DNA of 64,000 bases. It comes from Euwallacea fornicatus. Taxonomy: Eukaryota > Arthropoda > Insecta > Coleoptera > Curculionidae. Location of the stretch: contig NW_027096021.1 in assembly GCF_040115645.1 (NCBI RefSeq), positions 558,001 through 622,000 of the forward strand. Reading direction: 5' to 3'. The notes under the pieces were generated by a model. The model saw only the letters and a program-made list of their open reading frames with translations, had not been told where the DNA came from and made no database searches. The stretch's first letter is position 1. The number at the start of each line of letters is the position of its first letter. A program made the translations under genes and the position numbers. This document shows, piece by piece, positions 39,317 to 53,169 of this stretch.

Positions 39317-41164
39317 AGGACCAAATTTGTTAAACAAAGTGTCAAAGTAATCACCTCAACGAGATTTTGAAGATGTCACAACACATCATGATTACATCTT
39401 GTTGAATTTCCAAGAAAAATAATACTTTATGTGCTCAAACACACAACTTTTGTGACTTTTCAAACTTTGATGCTCGTTAACTTCGGCAAATGAGGAACAA
39501 ATTTGTTATACAAATTGCCAAATTAATCAGCTCGACGAGATTTTGAAGATGTCACAACACATTATGATTACATCTCGTTGAACTTCCAAGAAAAATAGTA
39601 CTTTATGTGCTCAAACACACAACTTGTGTGACTTTTCAAACTTTGAAGCTCGATAACTTCGTCAAATGAGGACCAAATTTGTTAAACAGAGTGTCAAATT
39701 AATCAGCTCGACGAGATTTTGAAGATGTCACAGCACAACAGAATTGCATCTTGTTGAATTTCCAAGAAAAATAGTACTTTATGTGCTCAAACACACAACT
39801 TTTGTGACTTTTCAAACTTTGAAGCTCGATAACTTCGGCAAATGTGGACCAAATTTTTTAAACAAAGTGTCAAAGTAATCAACTCAACGAGATTTTGAAG
39901 ATGTCACAACAGATCGTGATTGCATCTTGTTGAACTTCCAAGCAAAATAGTACTTTATGTGCTCAAACAAACAACTTTTGTGACTTTTCAAACTTTGAAG
40001 CTCGATAACTTCGGCAAATGTGGACCAAATTTCTTAAACAAAGTGTCAAAGTAATCACCTCAACGAGATTTTGAAGATGTCACAACAAATCATGATTACA
40101 TCTTGTTGAACTTCCAAGAAAAATAGTACTTTATGTGCTCAAACACAACTTTTGTGACTTTTCAAACTTTGAAGCTCGATAACTTCGGCAAATGAGGACC
40201 AAATTTGTTAAACAGAGTGTCAAATTAATCAGCTCGACGAGATTTTGAAGATGTCACAACAAATCATGATTACATCTTGTTGAACTTCCAAGAAAAATAG
40301 TACTTTATGTGCTCAAACACAACTTTTGTGACTTTTCAAACTTTGAAGCTCGATAACTTCGGCAAATGAGGACCAAATTTGTTAAACAGAGTGTCAAATT
40401 AATCAGCTCGACGAGATTTTGAAGATGTCACAACACAACAGAATTGCATCTTGTTGAACTTCCAAGCAAAATAGTACTTTATGTGCTCAAACAAACAACT
40501 TTTGTGACTTTTCAAACTTTGAAGCTCGATAACTTCGGCAAATGTGGACCAAATTTCTTAAACAAAGTGTCAAAGTAATCACCTCAACGAGATTTTGAAG
40601 ATGTCACAACAAATCATGATTACATCTTGTTGAACTTCCAAGAAAAATAGTACTTTATGTGCTCAAACACACAACTTTTGTGACTTTTCAAACTTTGAAG
40701 CTCGATAACTTCGGCAAATGAGGACCAAATTTGTTAAACAGAGTGTCAAATTAATCAGCTCGATGAGTACTTTAACATGACACAACACATCAGAATTGCA
40801 TCTTGTTGAACTTCCAAGAAAAATAGTACTTTATGTGCTCAAACACACAACTTTTGAGACTTTCCAAAATTTGAAGCTCGATAACTTCGGCAAATGAGGA
40901 CCAAATTTGTTAAACAAAGTGTCAAATTAATCAGCTCGACGAGATTTTGAATATGTCACAACACATCATGATTACATCTTGTTGAACTTCCAAGAAAAAT
41001 AGTACTTTATGTGCTCAAACACACAACTTTTGTGACTTTTCAAACTTTGAAGCTCGATAACTTCGGCAAATGAGGACCAAATTTGTTAAACAGAGTGTCA
41101 AATTAATCAGCTCGATGAGTACTTTAACATGACACAACACATCAGAATTGCATCTTGTTGAACT
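39317..41164 (+). repeat. P-block copy 3 (E to N) with rearranged J-K-L core
   Basis: The right part of 39233 (D-type), E 39409 (ttatac), F 39585, L 39761, J 39937, K/J chimera 40113 (174 bp), K 40287 (174 bp), J 40461, N 40637, Q 40813, N 40989. Compared with 20583-22340, the core J-K-L-J has become J-K/J-K-J. One K was gained by exchange into the J tail (aaatcatgattac) and the L between K and J was lost. K 40287 ends with the aagc junction that normally follows L. Confidence 0.85.
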
Positions 41165-44100
41165 TCCAAGAAAAATAGTACTTTATGTGCTCAAACACAC
41201 AACTTTTGAGACTTTCCAAAATTTGAAGCTCGATAACTTCGGCAAATGAGGACCAAATTTGTTAAACAAAGTGTCAAATTAATCAGCTCGACGAGATTTT
41301 GAATATGTCACAACACATCATGATTACATCTTGTTGAACTTCCAAGAAAAATAGTACTGTATGTGCTCAAACACACAACTTGTGTGACTTTTCAAACTTT
41401 GAAGCTCGATAACTTCGGCAAATGAGGACCAAATTTGTTAAACAAAGTGTCAAAGTAATCAACTCAACGAGATTTTGAAGATGTCACAACACATCGTGAT
41501 TGCATCTTGTTGAACTTCCAAGAAAAATAGTACTGTATGTGCTCAAACACACAACTTGTGTGACTTTTCAAACTTTGAAGCTCGATAACTTCGGCAAATG
41601 AGGACCAAATTTGTTAAACAGAGTGTCAAATTAATCAGCTCGATGAGTACTTTAACATGACACAACACATCAGAATTGCATCTTGTTGAACTTCCAAGAA
41701 AAATAGTACTTTATGTGCTCAAACACACAACTTGTGTGACTTTTCAAACTTTGAAGCTCGATAACTTCGGCAAATGAGGACCAAATTTGTTAAACAAAGT
41801 GTCAAATTAATCAGCTCGACGAGATTTTGAATATGTCACAACACATCATGATTACATCTTGTTGAACTTCCAAGAAAAATAGTACTTTATATGCTCAAAC
41901 ACACAACTTTTGTGACTTTTCAAACTTTGAAGCTCGATAACTTCGGCAAATGAGGACCAAATTTGTTAAACAGAGTGTCAAATTAATCAGCTCGATGAGT
42001 ACTTTAACATGACACAACACATCAGAATTGCATCTTGTTGAACTTCCAAGAAAAATAGTACTTTATGTGCTCAAACACACAACTTGTGTGACTTTTCAAA
42101 CTTTGAAGCTCGATAACTTCGGCAAATGAGGACCAAATTTGTTAAACAAAGTGTCAAAGTAATCAACTCAACGAGATTTTGAAGATGTCACAACACATCG
42201 TGATTGCATCTTGTTGAACTTCCAAGAAAAATAGTACTTTATGTGCTCAAATACACAACTTTTGTGACTTTTCAAACTTTGAAGCTCGATAACTTCGGCA
42301 AATGAGGACCAAATTTGTTAAACAGAGTGTCAAATTAATCAGCTCGATGAGTACTTTAACATGACACAACACATCAGAATTGCATCTTGTTGAACTTCCA
42401 CGAAAAATAGTACTTTATGTGCTCAAACACACAACTTTTGAGACTTTCCAAAATTTGAAGCTCGATAACTTCGGCAAATGAGGACCAAATTTGTTAAACA
42501 AAGTGTCAAAGTAATCAGCTCGATGAGTACTTTAACATGACACAACACATCAGAATTGCATCTTGTTGAACTTCCAAGAAAAATAGTACTTTATGTGCTC
42601 AAACACACAACTTTTGAGACTTTCCAAAATTTGAAGCTCGATAACTTCGGCAAATGAGGACCAAATTTGTTAAACAAAGTGTCAAAGTAATCACCTCAAC
42701 GAGATTTTGAAGATGTCACAACACATCATGATTACATCTTGTTGAATTTCCAAGAAAAATAATACTTTATGTGCTCAAACACACAACTTTTGTGACTTTT
42801 CAAACTTTGATGCTCGTTAACTTCGGCAAATGAGGAACAAATTTGTTAAACAAATTGCCAAATTAATCAGCTGGACGAGATTTTGAAGATGTCATAACAC
42901 ATGATGATTACATCTCGTTGAATTTCCAAGAAAAATAGTACTTTATGTGCTCAAACACACAACTTGTGTGACTTTTCAAACTTTGAAGCTCGATAACTTC
43001 GTCAAATGAGGACCAAATTTGTTAAACAGAGTGTCAAATTAATCAGCTCGACGAGATTTTGAAGATGTCACAACACAACAGAATTGCATCTTTTGAACTT
43101 CCAAGAAAAATAGTACTTTATGTGCTCAAACACACAACTTTTGTGACTTTTCAAACTTTGAAGCTCGATAACTTCGGCAAATGTGGACCAAATTTCTTAA
43201 ACAAAGTGTCAAAGTAATCAACTCAACGAGATTTTGAAGATGTCACAACAGATCGTGATTGCATCTTGTTGAACTTCCAAGAAAAATAGTACTTTATGTG
43301 CTCAAACACACAACTTTTGTGACTTTTCAAACTTTGAAGCTCGATAACTTCGGCAAATGAGGACCAAATTTGTTAAACAGAGTGTCAAATTAATCAGCTC
43401 GATGAGTACTTTAAAATGACACAACACATCAGAATTTCATCTTGTTGAACTTCCAAGAAAAATAGTACTTTATATGCTCAAACACACAACTTTTGTGACT
43501 TTTCAAACTTTGAAGCTCGATAACTTCAGCAAATGAGGACCAAATTTGTTAAACAGAGTGTCAAATTAATCAGCTCGATGAGTACTTTAACATGACACAA
43601 CACATCAGAATTGCATCTTGTTGAACTTCCAAGAAAAATAGTACTTTATGTGCTCAAACACACAACTTTTGAGACTTTCCAAAATTTGAAGCTCGATAAC
43701 TTCGGCAAATGAGGACCAAATTTGTTAAACAAAGTGTCAAAGTAATCACCTCAACGAGATTTTGAAGATGTCACAACACATCATGATTACATCTTGTTGA
43801 ATTTCCAAGAAAAATAATACTTTATGTGCTCAAACACACAACTTTTGTGACTTTTCAAACTTTGATGCTCGTTAACTTCGGCAAATGAGGAACAAATTTG
43901 TTAAACAAATTGCCAAATTAATCAGCTGGACGAGATTTTGAAGATGTCATAACACATGATGATTACATCTCGTTGAACTTCCAAGAAAAATAGTACTTTA
44001 TGTGCTCAAACACACAACTTGTGTGACTTTTCAAACTTTGAAGCTCGATAACTTCGTCAAATGAGGACCAAATTTGTTAAACAGAGTGTCAAATTAATCA

Positions 44101-44682
44101 GCTCGACGAGATTTTGAAGATGTCACAACACAACAGAATTGCATCTTTTGAACTTCCAAGAAAAATAGTACTTTATGTGCTCAAACACACAACTTTTGTG
44201 ACTTTTCAAACTTTGAAGCTCGATAACTTCGGCAAATGTGGACCAAATTTCTTAAACAAAGTGTCAAAGTAATCAACTCAACGAGATTTTGAAGATGTCA
44301 CAACAGATCGTGATTGCATCTTGTTGAACTTCCAAGAAAAATAGTACTTTATGTGCTCAAACACACAACTTTTGTGACTTTTCAAACTTTGAAGCTCGAT
44401 AACTTCGGCAAATGAGGACCAAATTTGTTAAACAGAGTGTCAAATTAATCAGCTCGATGAGTACTTTAAAATGACACAACACATCAGAATTTCATCTTGT
44501 TGAACTTCCAAGAAAAATAGTACTTTATATGCTCAAACACACAACTTTTGTGACTTTTCAAACTTTGAAGCTCGATAACTTCAGCAAATGAGGACCAAAT
44601 TTGTTAAACAGAGTGTCAAATTAATCAGCTCGATGAGTACTTTAACATGACACAACACATCAGAATTGCATCTTGTTGAACT
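41165..44682 (+). repeat. 20-monomer duplication, copy 1 (3,518 bp)
   Basis: Q 41165, A2 41341, R, S, T, A 42045, C 42221, D/N chimera 42397, then D E F G H I twice (42573-43627 and 43628-44682). Copy 2 begins at 44683, offset 3,518 (20 x 176 minus two 1-bp F deletions). The D/N chimera (aaagtaatcagctcg) is present in both. A private C at 42401 (ccacg) is A at 45919. Confidence 0.9.
42573..43627 (+). repeat. Nested D-E-F-G-H-I hexamer, copy 1 (1,055 bp)
   Basis: D 42573, E 42749, F 42925 (175 bp), G 43100, H 43276, I 43452. It is repeated immediately at 43628-44682. Both E monomers carry the rare gtcataac. Copy 1 E ends ctcgttgaattt and copy 2 E ends ctcgttgaactt. The same six-monomer module is present singly at 4399, 50842 and 53305. 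Confidence 0.9.
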
Positions 44683-47321
44683 TCCAAGAAAAATAGTACT
44701 TTATGTGCTCAAACACACAACTTTTGAGACTTTCCAAAATTTGAAGCTCGATAACTTCGGCAAATGAGGACCAAATTTGTTAAACAAAGTGTCAAATTAA
44801 TCAGCTCGACGAGATTTTGAATATGTCACAACACATCATGATTACATCTTGTTGAACTTCCAAGAAAAATAGTACTGTATGTGCTCAAACACACAACTTG
44901 TGTGACTTTTCAAACTTTGAAGCTCGATAACTTCGGCAAATGAGGACCAAATTTGTTAAACAAAGTGTCAAAGTAATCAACTCAACGAGATTTTGAAGAT
45001 GTCACAACACATCGTGATTGCATCTTGTTGAACTTCCAAGAAAAATAGTACTGTATGTGCTCAAACACACAACTTGTGTGACTTTTCAAACTTTGAAGCT
45101 CGATAACTTCGGCAAATGAGGACCAAATTTGTTAAACAGAGTGTCAAATTAATCAGCTCGATGAGTACTTTAACATGACACAACACATCAGAATTGCATC
45201 TTGTTGAACTTCCAAGAAAAATAGTACTTTATGTGCTCAAACACACAACTTGTGTGACTTTTCAAACTTTGAAGCTCGATAACTTCGGCAAATGAGGACC
45301 AAATTTGTTAAACAAAGTGTCAAATTAATCAGCTCGACGAGATTTTGAATATGTCACAACACATCATGATTACATCTTGTTGAACTTCCAAGAAAAATAG
45401 TACTTTATATGCTCAAACACACAACTTTTGTGACTTTTCAAACTTTGAAGCTCGATAACTTCGGCAAATGAGGACCAAATTTGTTAAACAGAGTGTCAAA
45501 TTAATCAGCTCGATGAGTACTTTAACATGACACAACACATCAGAATTGCATCTTGTTGAACTTCCAAGAAAAATAGTACTTTATGTGCTCAAACACACAA
45601 CTTGTGTGACTTTTCAAACTTTGAAGCTCGATAACTTCGGCAAATGAGGACCAAATTTGTTAAACAAAGTGTCAAAGTAATCAACTCAACGAGATTTTGA
45701 AGATGTCACAACACATCGTGATTGCATCTTGTTGAACTTCCAAGAAAAATAGTACTTTATGTGCTCAAATACACAACTTTTGTGACTTTTCAAACTTTGA
45801 AGCTCGATAACTTCGGCAAATGAGGACCAAATTTGTTAAACAGAGTGTCAAATTAATCAGCTCGATGAGTACTTTAACATGACACAACACATCAGAATTG
45901 CATCTTGTTGAACTTCCAAGAAAAATAGTACTTTATGTGCTCAAACACACAACTTTTGAGACTTTCCAAAATTTGAAGCTCGATAACTTCGGCAAATGAG
46001 GACCAAATTTGTTAAACAAAGTGTCAAAGTAATCAGCTCGATGAGTACTTTAACATGACACAACACATCAGAATTGCATCTTGTTGAACTTCCAAGAAAA
46101 ATAGTACTTTATGTGCTCAAACACACAACTTTTGAGACTTTCCAAAATTTGAAGCTCGATAACTTCGGCAAATGAGGACCAAATTTGTTAAACAAAGTGT
46201 CAAAGTAATCACCTCAACGAGATTTTGAAGATGTCACAACACATCATGATTACATCTTGTTGAATTTCCAAGAAAAATAATACTTTATGTGCTCAAACAC
46301 ACAACTTTTGTGACTTTTCAAACTTTGATGCTCGTTAACTTCGGCAAATGAGGAACAAATTTGTTAAACAAATTGCCAAATTAATCAGCTGGACGAGATT
46401 TTGAAGATGTCATAACACATGATGATTACATCTCGTTGAATTTCCAAGAAAAATAGTACTTTATGTGCTCAAACACACAACTTGTGTGACTTTTCAAACT
46501 TTGAAGCTCGATAACTTCGTCAAATGAGGACCAAATTTGTTAAACAGAGTGTCAAATTAATCAGCTCGACGAGATTTTGAAGATGTCACAACACAACAGA
46601 ATTGCATCTTTTGAACTTCCAAGAAAAATAGTACTTTATGTGCTCAAACACACAACTTTTGTGACTTTTCAAACTTTGAAGCTCGATAACTTCGGCAAAT
46701 GTGGACCAAATTTCTTAAACAAAGTGTCAAAGTAATCAACTCAACGAGATTTTGAAGATGTCACAACAGATCGTGATTGCATCTTGTTGAACTTCCAAGA
46801 AAAATAGTACTTTATGTGCTCAAACACACAACTTTTGTGACTTTTCAAACTTTGAAGCTCGATAACTTCGGCAAATGAGGACCAAATTTGTTAAACAGAG
46901 TGTCAAATTAATCAGCTCGATGAGTACTTTAAAATGACACAACACATCAGAATTTCATCTTGTTGAACTTCCAAGAAAAATAGTACTTTATATGCTCAAA
47001 CACACAACTTTTGTGACTTTTCAAACTTTGAAGCTCGATAACTTCAGCAAATGAGGACCAAATTTGTTAAACAGAGTGTCAAATTAATCAGCTCGATGAG
47101 TACTTTAACATGACACAACACATCAGAATTGCATCTTGTTGAACTTCCAAGAAAAATAGTACTTTATGTGCTCAAACACACAACTTTTGAGACTTTCCAA
47201 AATTTGAAGCTCGATAACTTCGGCAAATGAGGACCAAATTTGTTAAACAAAGTGTCAAAGTAATCACCTCAACGAGATTTTGAAGATGTCACAACACATC
47301 ATGATTACATCTTGTTGAATT
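44683..47321 (+). repeat. 20-monomer duplication, copy 2, truncated
   Basis: Q 44683, A2 44859, R, S, T, A 45563, C 45739, D/N chimera 45915, D 46091, E 46267, F 46443 (175 bp), G, H, I 46970, D 47146. It follows copy 1 for 15 monomers and then departs: D 47146 is followed by B2 at 47322, where copy 1 has E. E 46267 has gtcataac and gttgaattt, as in the first E of copy 1. Confidence 0.88.
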
Positions 47322-50300
47322 TCCAAGAAAAATAGTACTTTATGTGCTCAAATACACAACTTTTGTGACTTTTCAAACTTTGAAGCTCGATAACTTCGGC
47401 AAATGTGGACCAAATTTGTTAAACAAAGTGTCAAAGTAATCACCTCAACGAGATTTTGAAGATGTCACAACACATCATGATTACATCTTGTTGAACTTCC
47501 AAGAAAAATAGTACTTTATGTGCTCAAATACACAACTTTTGTGACTTTTCAAACTTTGAAGCTCGATAACTTCGGCAAATGAGGACCAAATTTGTTAAAC
47601 AGAGTGTCAAATTAATCAGCTCGATGAGTACTTTAACATGACACAACACATCAGAATTGCATCTTGTTGAACTTCCAAGAAAAATAGTACTTTATGTGCT
47701 CAAACACACAACTTTTGAGACTTTCCAAAATTTGAAGCTCGATAACTTCGGCAAATGAGGACCAAATTTGTTAAACAAAATGTCAAAGTAATCACGTCAA
47801 CGAGATTTTGAAGATGTCACAACACATCATGATTACATCTTGGTGAATTTCCAAGAAAAATAATACTTTATGTGCTCAAACACACAACTTTTGTGACTTT
47901 TCAAACTTTGATGCTCGTTAACTTCGGCAAATGAGGAACAAATTTGTTAAACAAATTGCCAAATTAATCAGCTGGACGAGATTTTGAAGATGTCACAACA
48001 CATGATGATTACATCTCGTTGAACTTCCAAGAAAAATAGTACTTTATGTGCTCAAACACACAACTTGTGTGACTTTTCAAACTTTGAAGCTCGATAACTT
48101 CGTCAAATGAGGACCAAATTTGTTAAACAGAGTGTCAAATTAATCAGCTCGACGAGATTTTGAAGATGTCACAACACAACAGAATTGCATCTTGTTGAAC
48201 TTCCAAGAAAAATAGTACTTTATGTGCTCAAACACACAACTTTTGTGACTTTTCAAACTTTGAAGCTCGATAACTTCGGCAAATGAGGAACAAATTTGTT
48301 AAACAAATTGCCAAATTAATCAGCTCGACGAGATTTTGAAGATGTCACAACACATGATGATTACATCTCGTTGAATTTCCAAGAAAAATAATACTTTATG
48401 TGCTCAAACACACAACTTTTGTGACTTTTCAAATTTTGATGCTCGTTAACTTCGGCAAATGAGGAACAAATTTGTTAAACAAATTGCCAAATTAATCAGC
48501 TCGATGAGTACTTTAACATGACACAACACATCAGAATTTCATCTTGTTGAACTTCCAAGAAAAATAGTACTTTATATGCTCAAACACACAACTTTTGTGA
48601 CTTTTCAAACTTTGAAGCTCGATATCTTCGGCAAATGAGGACCAAATTTGTTAAACAGAGTGTCAAATTAATCAGCTCGATGAGTACTTTAACATGACAC
48701 AACACATCAGAATTGCATCTTGTTGAACTTCCAAGAAAAATAGTACTTTATGTGCTCAAACACACAACTTGTGTGACTTTTCAAACTTTGAAGCTCGATA
48801 ACTTCGGCAAATGAGGACCAAATTTGTTAAACAAAGTGTCAAAGTAATCACCTCAACGAGATTTTGAAGATGTCACAACACATCATGATTACATCTTGTT
48901 GAATTTCCAAGAAAAATAATACTTTATGTGCTCAAACACACAACTTTTGTGACTTTTCAAATTTTGATGCTCGTTAACTTCGGCAAATGAGGAACAAATT
49001 TGTTAAACAAATTGCCAAATTAATCAGCTCGACGAGATTTTGAAGATGTCACAACACATGATGATTACATCTCGTTGAACTTCCAAGAAAAATAGTACTT
49101 TATGTGCTCAAACACACAACTTTTGTGACTTTTCAAACTTTGAAGCTCGATAACTTCGGCAAATGTGGACCAAATTTCTTAAACAAAGTGTCAAAGTAAT
49201 CAACTCAACGAGATTTTGAAGATATCACAACACATCGTGATTGCATCTTGTTGAACTTCCAAGAAAAATAGTACTTTATGTGCTCAAATACACAACTTTT
49301 GTGACTTTTCAAACTTTGAAGCTCGATAACTTCGGCAAATGAGGACCAAATTTGTTAAACAGAGTGTCAAATTAATCAGCTCGATGAGTACTTTAACATG
49401 ACACAACACATCAGAATTGCATCTTGTTGAACTTCCAAGAAAAATAGTACTTTATGTGCTCAAACACACAACTTTTGAGACTTTCCAAAATTTGAAGCTC
49501 GATAACTTCGGCAAATGAGGACCAAATTTGTTAAACAAAGTGTCAAATTAATCAGCTCGACGAGATTTTGAATATGTCACAACACATCATGATTACATCT
49601 TGTTGAACTTCCAAGAAAAATAGTACTTTATGTGCTCAAACACACAACTTTTGTGACTTTTCAAACTTTGAAGCTCGATAACTTCGGCAAATGAGGACCA
49701 AATTTGTTAAACAGAGTGTCAAATTAATCAGCTCGATGAGTACTTTAACATGACACAACACATCAGAATTGCATCTTGTTGAACTTCCAAGAAAAATAGT
49801 ACTTTATGTGCTCAAACACACAACTTTTGAGACTTTCCAAAATTTGAAGCTCGATAACTTCGGCAAATGAGGACCAAATTTGTTAAACAAAGTGTCAAAT
49901 TAATCAGCTCGACGAGATTTTGAATATGTCACAACACATCATGATTACATCTTGTTGAACTTCCAAGAAAAATAGTACTGTATGTGCTCAAACACACAAC
50001 TTGTGTGACTTTTCAAACTTTGAAGCTCGATAACTTCGGCAAATGAGGACCAAATTTGTTAAACAAAGTGTCAAAGTAATCAACTCAACGAGATTTTGAA
50101 GATGTCACAACACATCGTGATTGCATCTTGTTGAACTTCCAAGAAAAATAGTACTTTATGTGCTCAAATACACAACTTTTGTGACTTTTCAAACTTTGAA
50201 GCTCGATAACTTCGGCAAATGAGGACCAAATTTGTTAAACAGAGTGTCAAATTAATCAGCTCGATGAGTACTTTAACATGACACAACACATCAGAATTGC

Positions 50301-50706
50301 ATCTTGTTGAACTTCCAAGAAAAATAGTACTTTATGTGCTCAAACACACAACTTTTGAAACTTTCCAAAATTTGAAGCTCGATAACTTCGGCAAATGAGG
50401 ACCAAATTTGTTAAACAAAGTGTCAAATTAATCAGCTCGACGAGATTTTGAATATGTCACAACACATCGTGATTACATCTTGTTGAACTTCCAAGAAAAA
50501 TAGTACTGTATGTGCTCAAACACACAACTTGTGTGACTTTTCAAACTTTGAAGCTCGATAACTTCGGCAAATGAGGACCAAATTTGTTAAACAGAGTGTC
50601 AAATTAATCAGCTCGATGAGTACTTTAACATGACACAACACATCAGAATTGCATCTTGTTGAACTTCCAAGAAAAATAGTACTTTATGTGCTCAAACACA
50701 CAACTT
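47322..50706 (+). repeat. Chimera-rich region
   Basis: B2 47322, C 47498, D 47674 (gttggtg-like tail, cacgtc), E 47850, F 48026 (176 bp), N/E chimera 48202, E/N chimera 48378, T 48554 (gatatctt), A/D chimera 48730, E 48906, B 49082, C 49258, Q, N, Q, A2 49962, C, Q' 50314, R 50490 and an R-like monomer at 50666. Two E monomers (48378 and 48906) share caaattttg. Short exchanges are denser in this stretch than elsewhere in the window. Confidence 0.78.
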
Positions 50707-53169
50707 GTGTGACTTTTCAAACTTTGAAGCTCGATAACTTCGGCAAATGAGGACCAAATTTGTTAAACAGAGTGTCAAATTAATCAGCTCGATGAGTACT
50801 TTAACATGACACAACACATCAGAATTGCATCTTGTTGAACTTCCAAGAAAAATAGTACTTTATATGCTCAAACACACAACTTTTGAGACTTTCCAAAATT
50901 TGAAGCTCGATAACTTCGGCAAATGAGGACCAAATTTGTTAAACAAAGTGTCAAAGTAATCACCTCAACGAGATTTTGAAGATGTCACAACACATCATGA
51001 TTACATCTTGTTGAATTTCCAAGAAAAATAATACTTTATGTGCTCAAACACACAACTTTTGTGACTTTTCAAACTTTGATGCTCGTTAACTTCGGCAAAT
51101 GAGGAACAAATTTGTTAAACAAATTGCCAAATTAATCAGCTGGACGAGATTTTGAAGATGTCACAACACATGATGATTACATCTCGTTGAACTTCCAAGA
51201 AAAATAGTACTTTATGTGCTCAAACACACAACTTGTGTGACTTTTCAAACTTTGAAGCTCGATAACTTCGTCAAATGAGGACCAAATTTGTTAAACAGAG
51301 TGTCAAATTAATCAGCTCGACGAGATTTTGAAGATGTCACAACACAACAGAATTGCATCTTTTGAACTTCCAAGAAAAATAGTACTTTATGTGCTCAAAC
51401 ACACAACTTTTGTGACTTTTCAAACTTTGAAGCTCGATAACTTCGGCAAATGTGGACCAAATTTCTTAAACAAAGTGTCAAAGTAATCAACTCAACGAGA
51501 TTTTGAAGATGTCACAACAGATCGTGATTGCATCTTGTTGAACTTCCAAGAAAAATAGTACTTTATGTGCTCAAACACACAACTTTTGTGACTTTTCAAA
51601 CTTTGAAGCTCGATAACTTCGGCAAATGAGGACCAAATTTGTTAAACAGAGTGTCAAATTAATCAGCTCGATGAGTACTTTAAAATGACACAACACATCA
51701 GAATTTCATCTTGTTGAACTTCCAAGAAAAATAGTACTTTATATGCTCAAACACACAACTTTTGTGACTTTTCAAACTTTGAAGCTCGATAACTTCAGCA
51801 AATGAGGACCAAATTTGTTAAACAGAGTGTCAAATTAATCAGCTCGATGAGTACTTTAACATGACACAACACATCAGAATTGCATCTTGTTGAACTTCCA
51901 AGAAAAATAGTACTTTATGTGCTCAAACACACAACTTGTGTGACTTTTCAAACTTTGAAGCTCGATAACTTCGGCAAATGAGGACCAAATTTGTTAAACA
52001 AAGTGTCAAAGTAATCAACTCAACGAGATTTTGAAGATGTCACAACACATCGTGATTGCATCTTGTTGAACTTCCAAGAAAAATAGTACTTTATGTGCTC
52101 AAATACACAACTTTTGTGACTTTTCAAACTTTGAAGCTCGATAACTTCGGCAAATGTGGACCAAATTTGTTAAACAAAGTGTCAAATTAATCAGCTCGAC
52201 GAGATTTTGAATATGTCACAACACATCATGATTGCATCTAGTTGAATTTCCAAGAAAAATAGTACTTTATGTGCTCAAATACACAACTTTTGTGACTTTT
52301 CAAACTTTGAAGCTTGATAACTTCGGCAAATGTGGACCAAATTTGTTAAACAGAGTGTCAAATTAATCAGCTCGACGAGATTTTGAAGATGTCACAACAC
52401 ATCGTGATTGCATCTTGTTGAACTTCCAAGAAAAATAGTACTTTATGTGCTCAAATACACAAATTTTGTGACTTTTCAAACTTTGAAGCTCGATAACTTC
52501 GGCAAATGAGGACCAAATTTGTTAAACAGAGTGTCAAATTAATCAGCTCGATGAGTACTTTAACATGACACAACACATCAGAATTTCATCTTGTTGAACT
52601 TCCAAGAAAAATAGTACTTTATGTGCTCAAACACACAACTTTTGAGACTTTCCAAAATTTGAAGCTCGATAACTTCGGCAAATGAGGACCAAATTTGTTA
52701 AACAAAGCGTCAAAGTAATCACCTCAACGAGATTTTGAAGATGTCACAACACATCATGATTATATCTTGGTGAATTTCCAAGAAAAATAATACTTTATGT
52801 GCTCAAACACACAACTTTTGTGACTTTTCAAACTTTGATGCTCGTTAACTTCGGCAAATGAGGAACAAATTTGTTAAACAAATTGCCAAATTAATCAGCT
52901 GGACGAGATTTTGAAGATGTCACAACACATGATGATTACATCTCGTTGAACTTCCAAGAAAAATAGTACTTTATGTGCTCAAACACACAACTTGTGTGAC
53001 TTTTCAAACTTTGAAGCTCGATAACTTCGTCAAATGAGGACCAAATTTGTTAAACAGAGTGTCAAATTAATCAGCTCGACGAGATTTTGAAGATGTCACA
53101 ACACAACAGAATTGCATCTTGTTGAACTTCCAAGAAAAATAGTACTTTATGTGCTCAAACACACAACTT
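50707..53169 (+). repeat. 14-monomer tandem duplication, copy 1 (2,463 bp)
   Basis: R-like 50666, tatatg-D 50842, E, F 51194 (175 bp), G, H, I 51721, A 51897, W 52073 (ctagttg tail), a W/C-like monomer 52249 (gcttgat), C 52425 (acaaattttg), D 52601 (aaagcg), E 52777, F 52953 (176 bp). Copy 2 follows at offset 2,463. One difference is T 52586 against G 55049. The rare variants named here are present in both copies. Confidence 0.92.
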
